From Acanthaster planci (taxonomy: Eukaryota; Echinodermata; Asteroidea; Valvatida; Acanthasteridae), in contig NW_019091450.1 of assembly GCF_001949145.1 (NCBI RefSeq), forward strand, positions 1,846,802-1,893,015: 46,214 nt of DNA, in the 5' to 3' direction. The notes under the pieces are model-generated. The model did not search any database. It saw only the letters and a list, made by a program, of their open reading frames with translations, and had not been told where the DNA came from. Shown one piece after another: positions 24,601 through 33,642 of this stretch; position 1 is the stretch's first letter; each line of letters starts with the position of its first letter. Position numbers and translations under genes: made by a program.

Positions 24601-27600
24601 CTCGTGAAGTACATGTCCAATTGGGTTGAAACTTTGTGTATAATTCAAAGAGGAAGGGTTTTAGACCCAAATTGACCTCATGTGGTTTTGACGTCATCTT
24701 GTAACAAGTCACGTGACATTAAAAGAGCACTCTTGAAAGTACTACAAGTATATCTCGTGAACTACACGTCCGATTGGGTTGAAAATTTGTGAATAACTTG
24801 AAGGGGAAGGGTTTGGACCAAAATTGACCTGATGTGATAATGACATCCCTGGGTGACAAGTCATGTGGCATTAAAAGTGCATTGTTTAAAGCCTAATATC
24901 AGTGAAGTACATGTCCTGTCAGGTTGAACTTTGCAGATAGCTAGAAAGGGAAGGGTTCGCAATGGAAATTGATTTTATCTGATGCTGGTATCGTTATACG
25001 ATAAGTCATGTGACATGTATCCAGATGACATGGATAATAAACTTTCCATTACTGTATTTCCACACTTGGCCATTATCTAACAAGTTTGTCCAATGATTTT
25101 TTTTTTTAAAACCCTTTGAAACCGAAGCAGCTCCATGGTTGTCCACAACCACAGTATTCTCTCGTTATACGTGTACATGTCTTTTGGGCCGATGACCCGT
25201 TTTACTGAGTGAGCATTTCGATTAATCTCTCTGCACCAAGCCTGGTGTAAGACAATGGCGCACGCCCTGAGGCCAATACCTGTTGAACATTGTGTAGAAT
25301 GTGGCCACTTCGTACACCCTCATCTGAGGCATGCCCAAGATTTCGGCCACTTTGTTCATGGCGGACAGGGGAACCCATCCATGTTGCCGCTGGGCCAGGT
25401 CGAGGACGGGGATGACTGCGGCTGACTGGTGCCCCTTTGGGTAGTTAGCTACAATCTCGTCCACTCTCTGAAAGAGTTCAAGCAGAGAACATTTCAGGGC
25501 CACAATAAATGTCTTGTGTGGTAGCCATCTTAAAGGGCAGTTCTTTTGTTCCATAGGGAAACCTCATTTGTGCATACTCGGTAGAATAAAAGCAGTGGCC
25601 TGCAAGATGGCAGACATGTAAGCCCTCTATACACACAATAAAAGTTAAAAATTCTTGGACAATATACATGGGGCATCTAGGGGTCTCTGTTGAGAAGCAA
25701 GTAAATGGTTCATACAGTACAATGCATCTAACAGTGTACCACAACTCATAAAATGTAATGTACATACTTGAACTGAATTCATAATTAAAGAGTAACTCAA
25801 AGGAAAATACGTTTTCTCTGATTTTATCTCTTCAAAAAAATATAAAAGCATTCAAATTGAACGCAGTGCCATTTATCTTCAGAGCTGAAGTGTAACAAGC
25901 TAAAAAGTTTTTTTTTCTGTTCATGCCAAAATGCGAATTCTGAATGTAGATTACGTCATTCTGAGAAAACACAAAAAACGAGGGGAACCCTCACCTTGTG
26001 TTCATGGTGGATAATTCCCTTGTGCACGCCACACAATGGCTAAGGGTTTTTCCACTATGAACAAAGGGCAAGGGTTCCCCTCGTTTTCTATGTTTTCTCA
26101 GAATGAAGCAATCTACATTCAGAATTCGCATTTTGGCATGAACAGAAAAAAAGGGCTTTTAAGCTTGTTGTAGTTGAGCTATGAAGACAAATAACACTGC
26201 ATTCGATTTGGATGCTTCCATATTTATTTGAAAAGATGAAATTAGTGAAAACGTGTTTTGTTAGACGTGCTCTTTAAAGAAGAGTGATTGTTTATTTCTG
26301 GTATTTACTGTGCATTTCCTAATTGATCTTTTCATCGTGTCGTTGCAACTTTTTTGACAAGCACAATAATGGGCATCCATAGCTCTGTAATTAGTAGCAT
26401 CCAGGGAAATGGTCTACCATGGACATGCATATTTGGAAAATGATGTGAAAAAGATTACTCCTTTAAATGAGGTCCATGTTTTAGTCTAAGAATTAGGCAT
26501 CGCCTTCTGCTTGATTTACGACTGGAGAAACACACTTCTCCCCAACCATTATCAACCCTAACCAATCAAAACATTGCCAAAATACAACAGACGATCCTTC
26601 ATGATTTTCAAAGGATGACTGCTGCAGAAAGGCCATCCACTACCAAGGGCCATGGCATCCAAATGTTAAGAATACAGACGTACATGTACACGTGTACATA
26701 CTTTGGAGTTTACCAAATGCACATGTCTTACATACATGTATTGTTGTATTTGTACCAGTGCCGAAAATGGCATGCACTGTACCTTGAGATTCTCTGGGGT
26801 GAATTCAAACGGGGTGTCCGGATTGTTTTCTGCTGTGTCTCGATGCTGCAAGCACATGGATGAACAAAAAAAATGTTTTATTGCACATTACAATTTCTTG
26901 CTACAGTGAGTTTTATTTCCCAACTTGACTTGATATTCATTGGAAATCTTAGCAAAAACGAATGGATTGCTATCTTAAGTTCAGTTTGACAATTTGTTTA
27001 ACTATGAACAGAGCAGAGTGCAATACACCAGTAAGTATAATTGTAAAGTGTTTTAAAATAATTCCCAAAGGCGAAGAAGAAGTATTGTAAAAAATTCCAC
27101 TATCCTCACAATTGACTCTCAGTAGTTTTTCAGAAAGACCACAGGTTTACTCACTCAATGAAATCAGGTTTTTAAACAACATGGATAGTGGGTCAGGAAC
27201 AAAACACTCATGGCAACATCAAAGTAAATATCAATGTACTTAACCCTAAAAGAGCTGAGGGGAGGAAGGAGGGTTCGGACCACCATTCAGCCCACGAGGG
27301 AGGGTAATTCCCAAGAAATCAGTTGTCCCAGGCGTGATTTTTTTTACACTTTACATGCATGTGGATACATTCATTAACAGTATAAAGGTGAAGTTTCAAT
27401 TCCATCATTTGATGTTCGAGGCCAGAAGCTTATCAGGCCCACATGCATCAACACATGTCACAGGAAGAAAACATTTTGGCTAACATGTCTCAGAAAACAA
27501 GGGCACTGCAGGAGAACGGCACCAGTATGTCCAACTTTCACAAAACTGGTGTCAATGTGAATGCAAGATATAACTGAAAATATTCCTGAAGGTTTGGCAC

Positions 27601-30600
27601 GTGAAAAAAATGCACCACAATGGTACCGGAGAAAATGTTGAGATCCCCCTCCACTGTTGCGACTCTTTTAGGGTTGAAAAAGAAACTTAAAAACTGACTG
27701 ATTGACTGATTGAAGGCACTGACTGATTCTTCTTGATACATGTACATTTAACAAGGAAAAGCACAGCTCAAACTCAAAGTGATGGGACATAAACCATTTG
27801 AAACTTACAACAACTAGACCATGGCCTCCAGCGACTGGCGTGGCTCTGTGCAGCGCCCTCACTTGGGTTGCCTGCAACATACAACAAAGCAAAGCTGGAA
27901 TCGGACTAATTGACTTTATAAGTGAATCAAATAAATCAGCAGAAGCACACATTTCAAAACTAACCGGTTACTGAGTCATTCTATAAATTAGAGGTCCAAT
28001 TTTTTCGTGTCCCTGTTACATCTGACATATGATTTTGTAAGTTCAGAACACATTTCTAAATTCCAAAAGTGATGAATTATAGTTTGAAATAAATTTCGGT
28101 GATATTTCCATGTCAAATAACAAAAGTCAGATGTTCTGTGACAGGGACACAAAAAGTTCACACTTTTGGACCCCTAATTTATAGAATGACCCGACTCGTT
28201 CTTTTGGCAATGCATACATGTACATTCTCTTAAAAAAAAAAAGAGATGCATATAAAGGATCTATGCATGCATCTGTTACAACTCTTGAAAAAAAAAGTGG
28301 GCCTGCCTTTGAATTTCAATTAATCTGATTCTCAATTGAACTCAATTGATTGGGAAAGTTCTTTATATCGGTGCTTATTCTGGCATTTATGCTAATGCAA
28401 AGTTCTATAGTCACTTTACCTTAATAAGTCATGCTGTTGAACCTTTGTGAACGATGTCAATGTCATGAAATTTTCTCTGAAAATCAACCATTCGACCTTT
28501 TTCACAACACACAACTACCGTCTATGACTGTAATCAATTTCAAATTCTACATGTACTTTTGCCTTGGCACTCATACCCTAGTGACTTCCACTTCTGTAAG
28601 TACATTTCTTTGTACCCTCCCCCTTCCTCTGTGCAGAGAAGTGAAAATGTTTGCCCTGCGATTTGGTATTGGTGGATAAGTGGCCAAGGATACATTTCTT
28701 AGAGCCACACTCATGGGGCTACCCAGCATGCCCAGCCTTCACCCATGAATGAATGATGTTCCTGTCACTGCCATAAGTGAGGGCACCATTCAATTGGGAT
28801 CTCATTAATATTGATAGGAAATTGTGATTAAAATTTATCTTTTTCTGCATGTTGTAACTCTTCTATTTAATTGCAAAATATTTGAAATACATGTACACGT
28901 ATATCTACTGAGGCCTGCATAGGCGCAAATAAGAACAAAGATTTCACAAAGAAATGATTCTAAGCTTTTCACACTAATTTTTGTGTCGAAAATAATCAGT
29001 TTGCTCTGCATTACACACATTCAAAAATCTTCATGTTTCTCAAAACATCCCCAGGCTTACTTCATATCAATTTTTCTTTGCTTTGCAAAGTCCAATGGAA
29101 TCCAAACTTATTGCAATGTTTCTGATAACATCCTCTCCAAGATCACTTCAAAAACAAAACACAAGAAAATTTTGAAAAGTTTATTAACCAGGCAGGTCCA
29201 TGTACAGGCCATGAGAATAGAAGATGTACCGGTAGATTTGCATCTACTGCCTCCTTGTTCCAATACCACCGCCCCCAAGAAATCATTATTAACAAAAATG
29301 TCATTACACTGTATTTGTCAGAAAAAGACACAAAATCACAAATATCTGAGTTGTGAATCTACATGTACATGTAAGTTCTAGCACTAGCAGCTGTATAAAA
29401 CACAATACGCCTGTGTCAATATTTATGCATTTCTTCCATATTCAGCTTACATGTAGTTTAAATGGCTTTTGTACATGTATGTTCAGATGTCTGCTTGAGC
29501 TACATACATGTATATGTATGGCCGACCCATGTGTGGGGGATTGGCTTGCTCGTTTTTTTATGAACGTTTTACTGTCTTTTTTGTTGTGATATCCCTATAA
29601 GCCTTATCGCTAACACCATATGGCTGAGTTTGCACAAATGTGGAAAGGCATTGTAGGAAGGGAAAAGGCACAATGTTTGCCCCTTTTCCCTTCCCATGAT
29701 GCCTTGATACTATTGTGCAAAATCACTCTTACAGTGCAATAAGGCTCATTTGACCTGATTCATGATCTCTGATGATTGTCGTGATTGTAACAAAACGTAG
29801 GACAAGTTTGCTCAGCTTGCATGCCTAGGGCCTACATGTAGCTAAGGACATGAATAACTGCATGAAGGCACTCTTTTATTTGGAAATTCATTCTATTAAA
29901 TAGGAAATTGTGATTAAAATCTTTTGTGCATGCTGTAAATGTACCGGTAGCTCCTCTATTAAATTCCGATTTTAAAATTTTTGAAATTTGAACTGAAGCC
30001 AGCATTTGATTGATTGAAATAAGGCCCAAATAAGAACAAACATTAAAAAAATCCCAAATCTTTAGGTTTTTAATTAAATTCACATTCATTTTTGCACACA
30101 AAATAATCAGTTTGCTCTGCATTACACATGTGCAAAAACATCTCAAATCATCCCACTTCAAATTGATTTTTCTTTGCTTTGCAGATACTCGGATGGAATC
30201 CAAATTTATATCAAAATATTTCTTGCGACATCCTCTTCAAGATAACTTCAAAAATAAAACAGGGAGTAATTGCAGAATACCCCGCCACGTGAAAACACCC
30301 CCTTAAATCCAATGGCTATGTAGTCGAGTGGAGGTTGAGTCCTGCAAAGCAATTAAGTGAATTGGGATGACGGAAGAATTTTGTAAGTCCAATGTGGTTC
30401 CCGGGGAGCAGCTATGCAGATACAGGGATACGAAGTGGGCTTTGTGAGTCCTGCAATGCAATTAAGTGAATGGGGATGGCAGAAGAATTTTCTACGTCCA
30501 GTGTGGGTCCCGGGGACTGACTACGTGGATATGGGGATACGAAGTGGGCCTTGTGGAGGGAAGCGTGACTCCGTATCCGCGTATCTGCGGCTACGAGGTG

Positions 30601-31005
30601 GGCAAGGTGAGTGACGGGGTATTCTGCAATTGTGCCTAAAACAGAAAAACAAAATTCAAAAGTTTATTATTAGCATTCCTTCCCTACCTAGCCATTGCTA
30701 GCCTTGGCCTTCGCCTTGCCAGCTAGAGATAATCTGATATTATATTGTAAAGACAATGTTCAGACATGTCAGAACTCAGATGCATGATAGACATGATAGG
30801 CCTAGCACTAGTACTTTAGTAGTAGTAGTACCACTAGTAGTAGTAGCAGTAGGCCTAGTACGAGATGTTGGACGTCTGGCATGTCTGGTGGATCAACAGC
30901 ATGTACTGTCAGCAATTGAACAAATTTATGACATAAATTCTATAAATAAATTATGAAATATCTTACCACATTCCTCCTGAGCAATCTCACCGGCATTTGT
31001 AACAT
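6445..31005 (-). CDS. NDUFV2: NDUFV2, 24-kDa [2Fe-2S] subunit of mitochondrial complex I (six exons; last coding exon missing)
   Basis: Nuclear gene for the NADH:ubiquinone oxidoreductase flavoprotein 2 subunit. It sits in the matrix-arm N module beside NDUFV1 and carries the N1a [2Fe-2S] cluster. Six exons join in frame: 30967-31005, 27809-27871, 26783-26845, 25280-25467, 23398-23495 and 6445-6631 (638 coding bases, 212 codons plus two bases). The product starts with an Arg-rich presequence ([13 protein letters not shown]), then the [13 protein letters not shown] segment, the helical VLDLAQRQ-type region, and the thioredoxin-like Fe-S domain. All four cluster cysteines are present: CTTTPC in exon 5 and CLGAC in exon 6. 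All internal splice phases agree. The usual C-terminal 30 or so residues after KPGPR are absent; no matching exon was found in 1-6440, so it probably lies outside the window. Intron 5 (16.8 kb) hosts another gene on the opposite strand. The family assignment is firm; only the 3' end is open. Confidence 0.95.
6917..7378. mobile_element. Non-autonomous hAT-like element with 8-bp target duplication
   Basis: Ends are TAAGGCTGTGCCGAATAT and, on the complement of the right end, TAGGGCTGAGGACC, followed inward by CGAATATCC-type repeats. It is flanked by GTTTGAAC at 6909-6916 and ATTTGAAC at 7379-7386, an 8-bp duplication with one mismatch, as expected for the hAT superfamily. No transposase frame. 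Confidence 0.75.
8400..8770. repeat. Example cluster of the GTACATGTAC palindrome
   Basis: ACATGTAC, TGTACATG and related self-complementary 8-12-mers occur many times here (8407-8479, 8736-8769) and in dozens of other places in introns and intergenic DNA, often as ACATGTACATGTAC. They are nearly absent from the exons. A few contain a CCGGTA variant (for example 16136-16154). Confidence 0.9.
9465..9612 (+). repeat. (CAAA)n microsatellite with ACACCCC interruptions
   Basis: Tetranucleotide CAAA array interrupted several times by CACCCC. Apparent proteins rich in Lys-Gln-Thr-Asn or Phe-Val-Cys-Leu on either strand are artefacts of this repeat. Confidence 0.97.
13894..14126. mobile_element. Fold-back MITE, family with TTCTATAAATT ends, copy 1
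   Basis: Left end CATTCTATAAATTTGGGGTC, right end complementary (AACCCAAATTTATGAAAC). Inner GTGTCCCGGTCACATCTG pairs loosely with the right arm, and the centre GATATTTCCATGTCAAAT is shared with the copy at 27976-28189. Confidence 0.75.
14271..15533 (+). CDS. Intronless type II membrane glycosyltransferase-like protein, nested in NDUFV2 intron 5
   Basis: A 420-codon open frame; the likely true start is Met30 (14358) or Met37 (14379, good context with A at -3 and G at +4), because the first 29 codons run over an ACATGTAC repeat. After a short basic cytoplasmic tail (LRR) there is one membrane segment at about residues 50-69, followed by a proline-rich stem: the layout of a Golgi type II enzyme. 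The lumenal domain has a metal-binding-type DDD at 207-209 inside [11 protein letters not shown], the conserved-looking block ERAHYSIN (313-320), DEGWLTE (345-351) and [13 protein letters not shown] (ending near 374). Sequons are at N226, N297 and N413. This supports a GT-A fold glycosyltransferase, but donor and acceptor sugars cannot be told. It lies antisense inside another gene and has no intron in the coding part, so an origin as a retrocopy or by transfer is possible. From memory, fungal and bacterial proteins share the DDD, YSIN, DExWLT and HFS pattern; this was not checked. Confidence 0.85.
   Translation: MLVFSLSKCMYPVNVHICKTTCRYMYTLYMDCTPVNMVGLKGTEYDLRRITLQFSVALVVSFVTLSCFWPPLIPMPHHGQVVPLPRWNYRAGNPSRPNSQNILCIFSGRWTYLRISFAYLYRSLRENGGVLDKVVYVMMAYDKETEVKLVELTKTANDHLGKEVFEIWFRNHNKDTRVLPQGIFLDFIYEIFDAVMKHPERKYFKMDDDIVYFHPGAFRQLIEQQNTSECFMHFANVGGANWRSSYIHQEMGLYDDKVINPKKLKFEFKQKGEPKCGWTSVECAEMALQAFLHHYKNQSLDRFLFDGRYLTNERAHYSINLLLLDANLIDVKGFLVASRPIKHRDEGWLTEVYSRKVKNPNCIVGRSFIVHFSYPVTLQEISKRDFLGKFERIAYTDLVKYLPQKFQTILGFNGSAAVHN
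18002..18264 (+). mobile_element. Half copy of the long TTAAAGAG fold-back element
   Basis: Starts TTAAAGAGCACTTCTAAGG and follows the left arm and centre of the element at 25785-26277 up to CAATGGCTAC, then stops. The second arm is absent. Confidence 0.82.
18955..19068 (-). repeat. Second tRNA-related SINE-like fragment
   Basis: Minus strand: GGAGTCAGGTTGGCAAGTGC resembles an A box, and GAGTTTGATTCCC (complement of 18994-19006) a B box, about 40 bases apart, followed by GACTCAGTCCACGTTTGGAT. The acceptor stem is not clear. Confidence 0.5.
23398..23495 (-). CDS. NDUFV2: NDUFV2 exon 5 (first two Fe-S cysteines)
   Basis: 98 bases encoding [20 protein letters not shown] through AKL, with the CxxxxC pair (CTTTPC) that supplies two ligands of the [2Fe-2S] cluster. 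Acceptor CTGACAG, donor GTAGGT. It ends with one base of a Gly codon completed by exon 6 across the 16.8-kb intron. Confidence 0.96.
23496..25279 (-). other. NDUFV2 intron 4 with degenerate tandem array
   Basis: Contains the tandem array at about 23930-25020. The stretches on either side hold nothing I recognise. Confidence 0.85.
23930..25020 (+). repeat. Degenerate tandem array, about 145-153 bp period
   Basis: The motif ATATCTCGTGAAGTACATGTCC recurs with variation at about 24453, 24599, 24751 and 24897, each followed by GGTTGAAACTTTGTGTATA and GAAGGGTTTTAGACC and then TGACATCA and AAGTCAYGTGACATTAAA. Two weaker units precede (around 23930 and 24130). An old satellite-like array inside NDUFV2 intron 4. 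Confidence 0.85.
25280..25467 (-). CDS. NDUFV2: NDUFV2 exon 4
   Basis: 188 bases starting [14 protein letters not shown] and ending in [10 protein letters not shown] plus the first two bases of an Arg codon. It includes the [13 protein letters not shown] and [15 protein letters not shown] blocks typical of the helical part of the 24-kDa subunit. Acceptor TTTCAG, donor GTATTG. The split Arg codon is completed by the first G of exon 5. Confidence 0.96.
25785..26277. mobile_element. Long fold-back element with TTAAAGAG/CTCTTTAA ends (493 bp)
   Basis: Two arms of about 230 bases pair along their full length: the left reads through CTGTTCATGCCAAAATGCGAA, and its complement appears on the right as TTCGCATTTTGGCATGAAC. 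The spacer is short (about 26020-26065). Terminal TTAA could be part of a TTAA target duplication. No coding capacity. Confidence 0.9.
26783..26845 (-). CDS. NDUFV2: NDUFV2 exon 3
   Basis: Twenty-one codons reading [20 protein letters not shown] plus K, almost identical to the conserved [13 protein letters not shown] segment of animal NDUFV2. Acceptor CTTGCAG, donor GTACAG; phase 0 on both sides. Confidence 0.95.
27240..27675. mobile_element. Possible TIR element with AACCCTAAAAGAG ends (436 bp)
   Basis: Left end TTAACCCTAAAAGAG and right end CTCTTTTAGGGTT are inverted repeats of about 13 bases; next to them are matching GGAGG/CCTCC-rich segments. It shares the AACCCTAA start with the 57-bp hairpins. 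Lies in NDUFV2 intron 2. Confidence 0.5.
27809..27871 (-). CDS. NDUFV2: NDUFV2 exon 2
   Basis: Twenty-one codons ([21 protein letters not shown]), matching the end of the transit peptide and the mature N-terminus of NDUFV2 (compare VRNLHKT and GGALFV in the human protein). Acceptor TTGCAG and donor GTAAGT; phase 0 on both sides. Confidence 0.88.
27976..28189. mobile_element. Fold-back MITE, family with TTCTATAAATT ends, copy 2
   Basis: Left end TCATTCTATAAATTAGAGGT and right end CCCCTAATTTATAGAATGA form a near-perfect terminal inverted repeat of over 20 bases. The inner CGTGTCCCTGTTACATCTGA pairs with TGTGACAGGGACAC. It is better preserved than copy 1. Confidence 0.85.
28814..30260 (+). repeat. 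Direct dispersed pair of about 350 bp (28814-29160 and 29900-30260)
   Basis: Both copies run from ATAGGAAATTGTGATTAAAA through AATAATCAGTTTGCTCTGCA to GATMACTTCAAAAAYAAAAC, with considerable divergence between. An unclassified interspersed repeat, both in the same orientation inside NDUFV2 intron 1. Confidence 0.85.
29601..29745. repeat. Fold-back element between the two dispersed copies
   Basis: GCCTTATCG at the left end pairs with CAATAAGGC at the right, and inner GGAAGGGAAAAGGCA pairs with TGCCCCTTTTCCCTTCC around a tiny loop. GTTTGCACAAA also has its partner TTGTGCAAAA. Confidence 0.75.
30967..31005 (-). CDS. NDUFV2: NDUFV2 exon 1 (start and mitochondrial presequence)
   Basis: Encodes 13 residues, [13 protein letters not shown], basic and amphipathic as expected for a mitochondrial targeting presequence. 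It ends at a consensus donor (GTG then GTAAGA) in phase 0, which matches the phase-0 start of exon 2. The ATG at 31005-31003 follows an A-rich context (AAGAAA), and an in-frame TAG lies eight codons upstream, so the reading frame cannot extend further 5'. A minus-strand CCAATC box lies at about 31049-31054. This exon was placed by phase, donor quality and composition, not by direct similarity, so it is slightly less certain than the others. Confidence 0.75.
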
Positions 31006-31430
31006 TTTCTTGGATTTTTGGCACTTGCTCTACTCACAAGGACAACGCGATTGGTACGGCAAACCTGGATAACGAGCAATCGTCTTCGCAAAGTTGCAGT
31101 CTTGTTACTGGTTCAAGATATGGAGTTACAAATGGTGGAGGCGTTACATCTATGCGTTACCAGACTATTCCACTTTAGTAATTTTAACCTATGACCTCAA
31201 GTTTTACATAATATTTTCCTGTCAAATTTTCATCACTAAATTTGATATAAAACAGTTGGCATATTTGCACAAATAATATGTAACCATATAACCATAACGT
31301 ATTTAACCATGTAAAGTTTTATGACAAAGCATTGATACAAAGTGCATGTACACGTACGACATAAAACAGCAACTCTTTACATGCAACAGTCGTATATGTA
31401 AGCATTTTGATATGCCATTTTGCCTGTAGC

Positions 31431-31844
31431 TTATGGTGGCCCTAGAGGGACATCGCCAATCGTCAATATTGACGTCAATATTTGCAAACAAATTTACAAC
31501 CCACTCTTTGATCGCAAATATTGCCGCCAATATTCACGACCAGAAAGCAAGTCGTGAATTTTGACGGCAATATTCGTGACCAGAGAGCGAGTAGTGAATT
31601 TGGTTATGTATATTGGCGTCTGTATTCACAACGTAGGCCTAATCCTGCGGGAGCTGATTGGGTATTGTTATATTTCTGTTATGTCTATTGCAGTGTTTAT
31701 TTGTTTTCTTGTCTGTAAGTTATTGTATGTATTATCCCAAAAAATGAAATTGATGAAATGAAAAAAAAAATGACCGAAGAGTGGGTCGTAAATTTGGTCG
31801 CAAATAATATTGACGATTGACGATGTCCCTCTAGGGTCACTATA
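31431..31844. mobile_element. Fold-back element with about 40-bp terminal inverted repeats
   Basis: Left TGGCCCTAGAGGGACATCG and right CGATGTCCCTCTAGGGTCA, extended by CAATCGTCAATATTG on both sides. Internal AATATT-GACG-type short inverted repeats fill the middle. It sits between NDUFV2 and the CpG-rich patch. Confidence 0.82.
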
Positions 31845-33218
31845 CTATGAGATTACAGCGCTGGTGCGGCTGCGCTGCTAGCGCTAGCGCTGCTGAGACA
31901 TGTCGATGACAGCCAGCTAGCTAGGCCGGCTTTGCAAGCGCGCAGGCAACAGCCGTTTTAATTAAATTGTTGCTACACCACCGGGCACAACAACTGGATT
32001 GAATGTCAGCTTGAACTTAATCACATCCATGATTTAATCAATATTTCGGGATTGTAAGTATGTGAGATTTGTCTTACATGATCTTGTATTTCCATTTGTA
32101 GTTAAGCCTGCATTTTGAATCATTTCTTTTTCCTTGACAACTGAGATTAAAAGACTAGAACAGGGCGGGCATCTGTGAATGATCTAGCCCATATCGTCAT
32201 GATCGCTCAGCATGCCCAGCTCACCTGACATGGCCAAAAGCCTGTGACAGACCGGACCAGACTGTAATGCTTATGGTACGCGGCTTTTGAACCATTGAGA
32301 CTGATTAATGTTTTTCCATGTTACTGACATGCATTTGGTGAACTGCCGAAAATATTGCGAAAAATTAAAATCTAAGTCAGGCATAACTATGACCGTATGA
32401 GCATGATGAGGGTATTCCGCATGTTCAGCCTATTGAGTATTGTAGGCAGTATATCATGGGCCTAGCATGCCTAGGCCTGGCTAGTCCTATCCTTCAGGGT
32501 GCATATTGAACAATCATATAAAGTCCTATCTTAATTAATTTCATGGATTTTTAAAACCTTGCCTAAACCATGTAAACAGCTATCAATGGCTACACAGCAG
32601 TTAGTGTTATGCCTATATAGAGTACTGAAGTGAAGACGTCATTTGTAAAATTGTGTGTAAAAGGCAATAGTGCGAGAACCATCACATAATGAAGACTCGC
32701 TTGTACATGTACATATACTCCAATCGTTTGCACCGCTTTTCTTGGTTCAAAATGACGTCAAAATTCAGAACTCTATAAAGTCACATTTGTATTGCCTACT
32801 GTTTCTGTGGGATGCTAGAATTTGTAGAAATGTCATCCTTGTTTGGTGTCAAATACCCCCAAAATTACATTTGCCCCATTACTTTTAACATGTATGAGGG
32901 TCGTATCTAGTAGTGTGCAGTATTTGATGTGTTGATAGCTGAAATGGATTTAAATAATTCCTTATTTATTATTATACTTTTGTACTGATGGCCATCTGTA
33001 GTTTTAACAAGCCACAGATTGGCAAAACTACAAGTATGATATACACGTAGAAAGAGTTGACCCTATAATGAGTTTAAAAATTGATGAGTTTTTCCATCTA
33101 CTGCTGTTGTACCGTTGTTTTTCAGTCACTAAAATCTTTTCTTTTTGGTATAGTTACAAATGTACCTCAAGAGGAGTCAGTGACTCATTCCTCACAAAAC
33201 ATAGTACACCACTTAATT

Positions 33219-33330
33219 GTAATGGTACACCCCGACTGTAGCATCCCAACATTAGTTGAGCCTCTCCCAACTACAGGTGGGTCAGGCTCAAGTATTGTTG
33301 GGACAGTGATGTAGTTGGGGCGTAATGGTA
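33219..33330. repeat. Imperfect hairpin element upstream of ANKRD60-like exon
   Basis: TCCCAACATTAGTTGAGCCT pairs with AGGCTCAAGTATTGTTGGGA with two or three mismatches, and outer ATGGTACACCCCGACT partly pairs with AGTTGGGGCGTAATGGT. The centre contains a further CCCAACTACAGGTGGG fold. Confidence 0.65.
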
Positions 33331-33522
33331 ACAGTAGGTAGCTGGCTCAGTATCAGTACTCGGTACTTGGTGGTTGGTCCTGAGTGAAATTTCTATGTGC
33401 AATATTGCCTTGTTTTAGGATCCAACTTAGATTAAAAGTTCTGAGTTACATTTGATTTTGTCTGGCCTCTCAGGCGTGAGCAGATGACGGACTCGGAGTA
33501 ATTTCAAGAGAGATCATCAGCT

Positions 33523-33642
33523 ATGGGAGAGAGAAGCGGGGGTTATGGCCTCTCCAGCCACAAGGGCAAATACTTTGACCTCAAGGTCAAGTTGTTCACC
33601 AGTGAAACGTTCCCAGTCAGAGATATCTACAATGAGATGAAG
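33523..33642 (+). CDS. ANKRD60: ANKRD60-like exon with start codon
   Basis: Forty codons from ATG at 33523 (MGERSGGYGLSSHKGKYFDL and onward to YNEMK). The exon begins after a strong acceptor (CTCTCAG ending 33473), so 33474-33522 is 5' UTR and at least one upstream non-coding exon is expected. Donor GTATCT at 33643; phase 0. Confidence 0.82.

Larger units (their letters stand above)
27872..30966 (-). other. NDUFV2 intron 1 (3.1 kb) packed with repeats
   Basis: Contains the fold-back element at 27976-28189, a direct pair of about 350 bases (28814-29160 and 29900-30260) and another fold-back at 29601-29745. At 30340-30610 there are two imperfect copies of a 125-base block (the motif TCCTGCAA-GCAATTAAGTGAATxGGGATG recurs at about 30340 and 30450). 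No exon seen. Confidence 0.8.
31006..33473. promoter_or_regulatory. Shared upstream region of NDUFV2 and ANKRD60-like genes
   Basis: The two genes are transcribed away from each other. A minus-strand CCAATC box lies at about 31049-31054 close to NDUFV2. A CpG-rich patch at about 31850-31960 with overlapping GCTAGCGC/GCGCTAGC motifs contrasts with the AT-rich surroundings and may be the promoter or a non-coding first exon of the rightward gene. The fold-back element 31431-31844 lies between them. No TATA box is convincing. The hairpin at 33219-33330 is also here. Confidence 0.4.
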
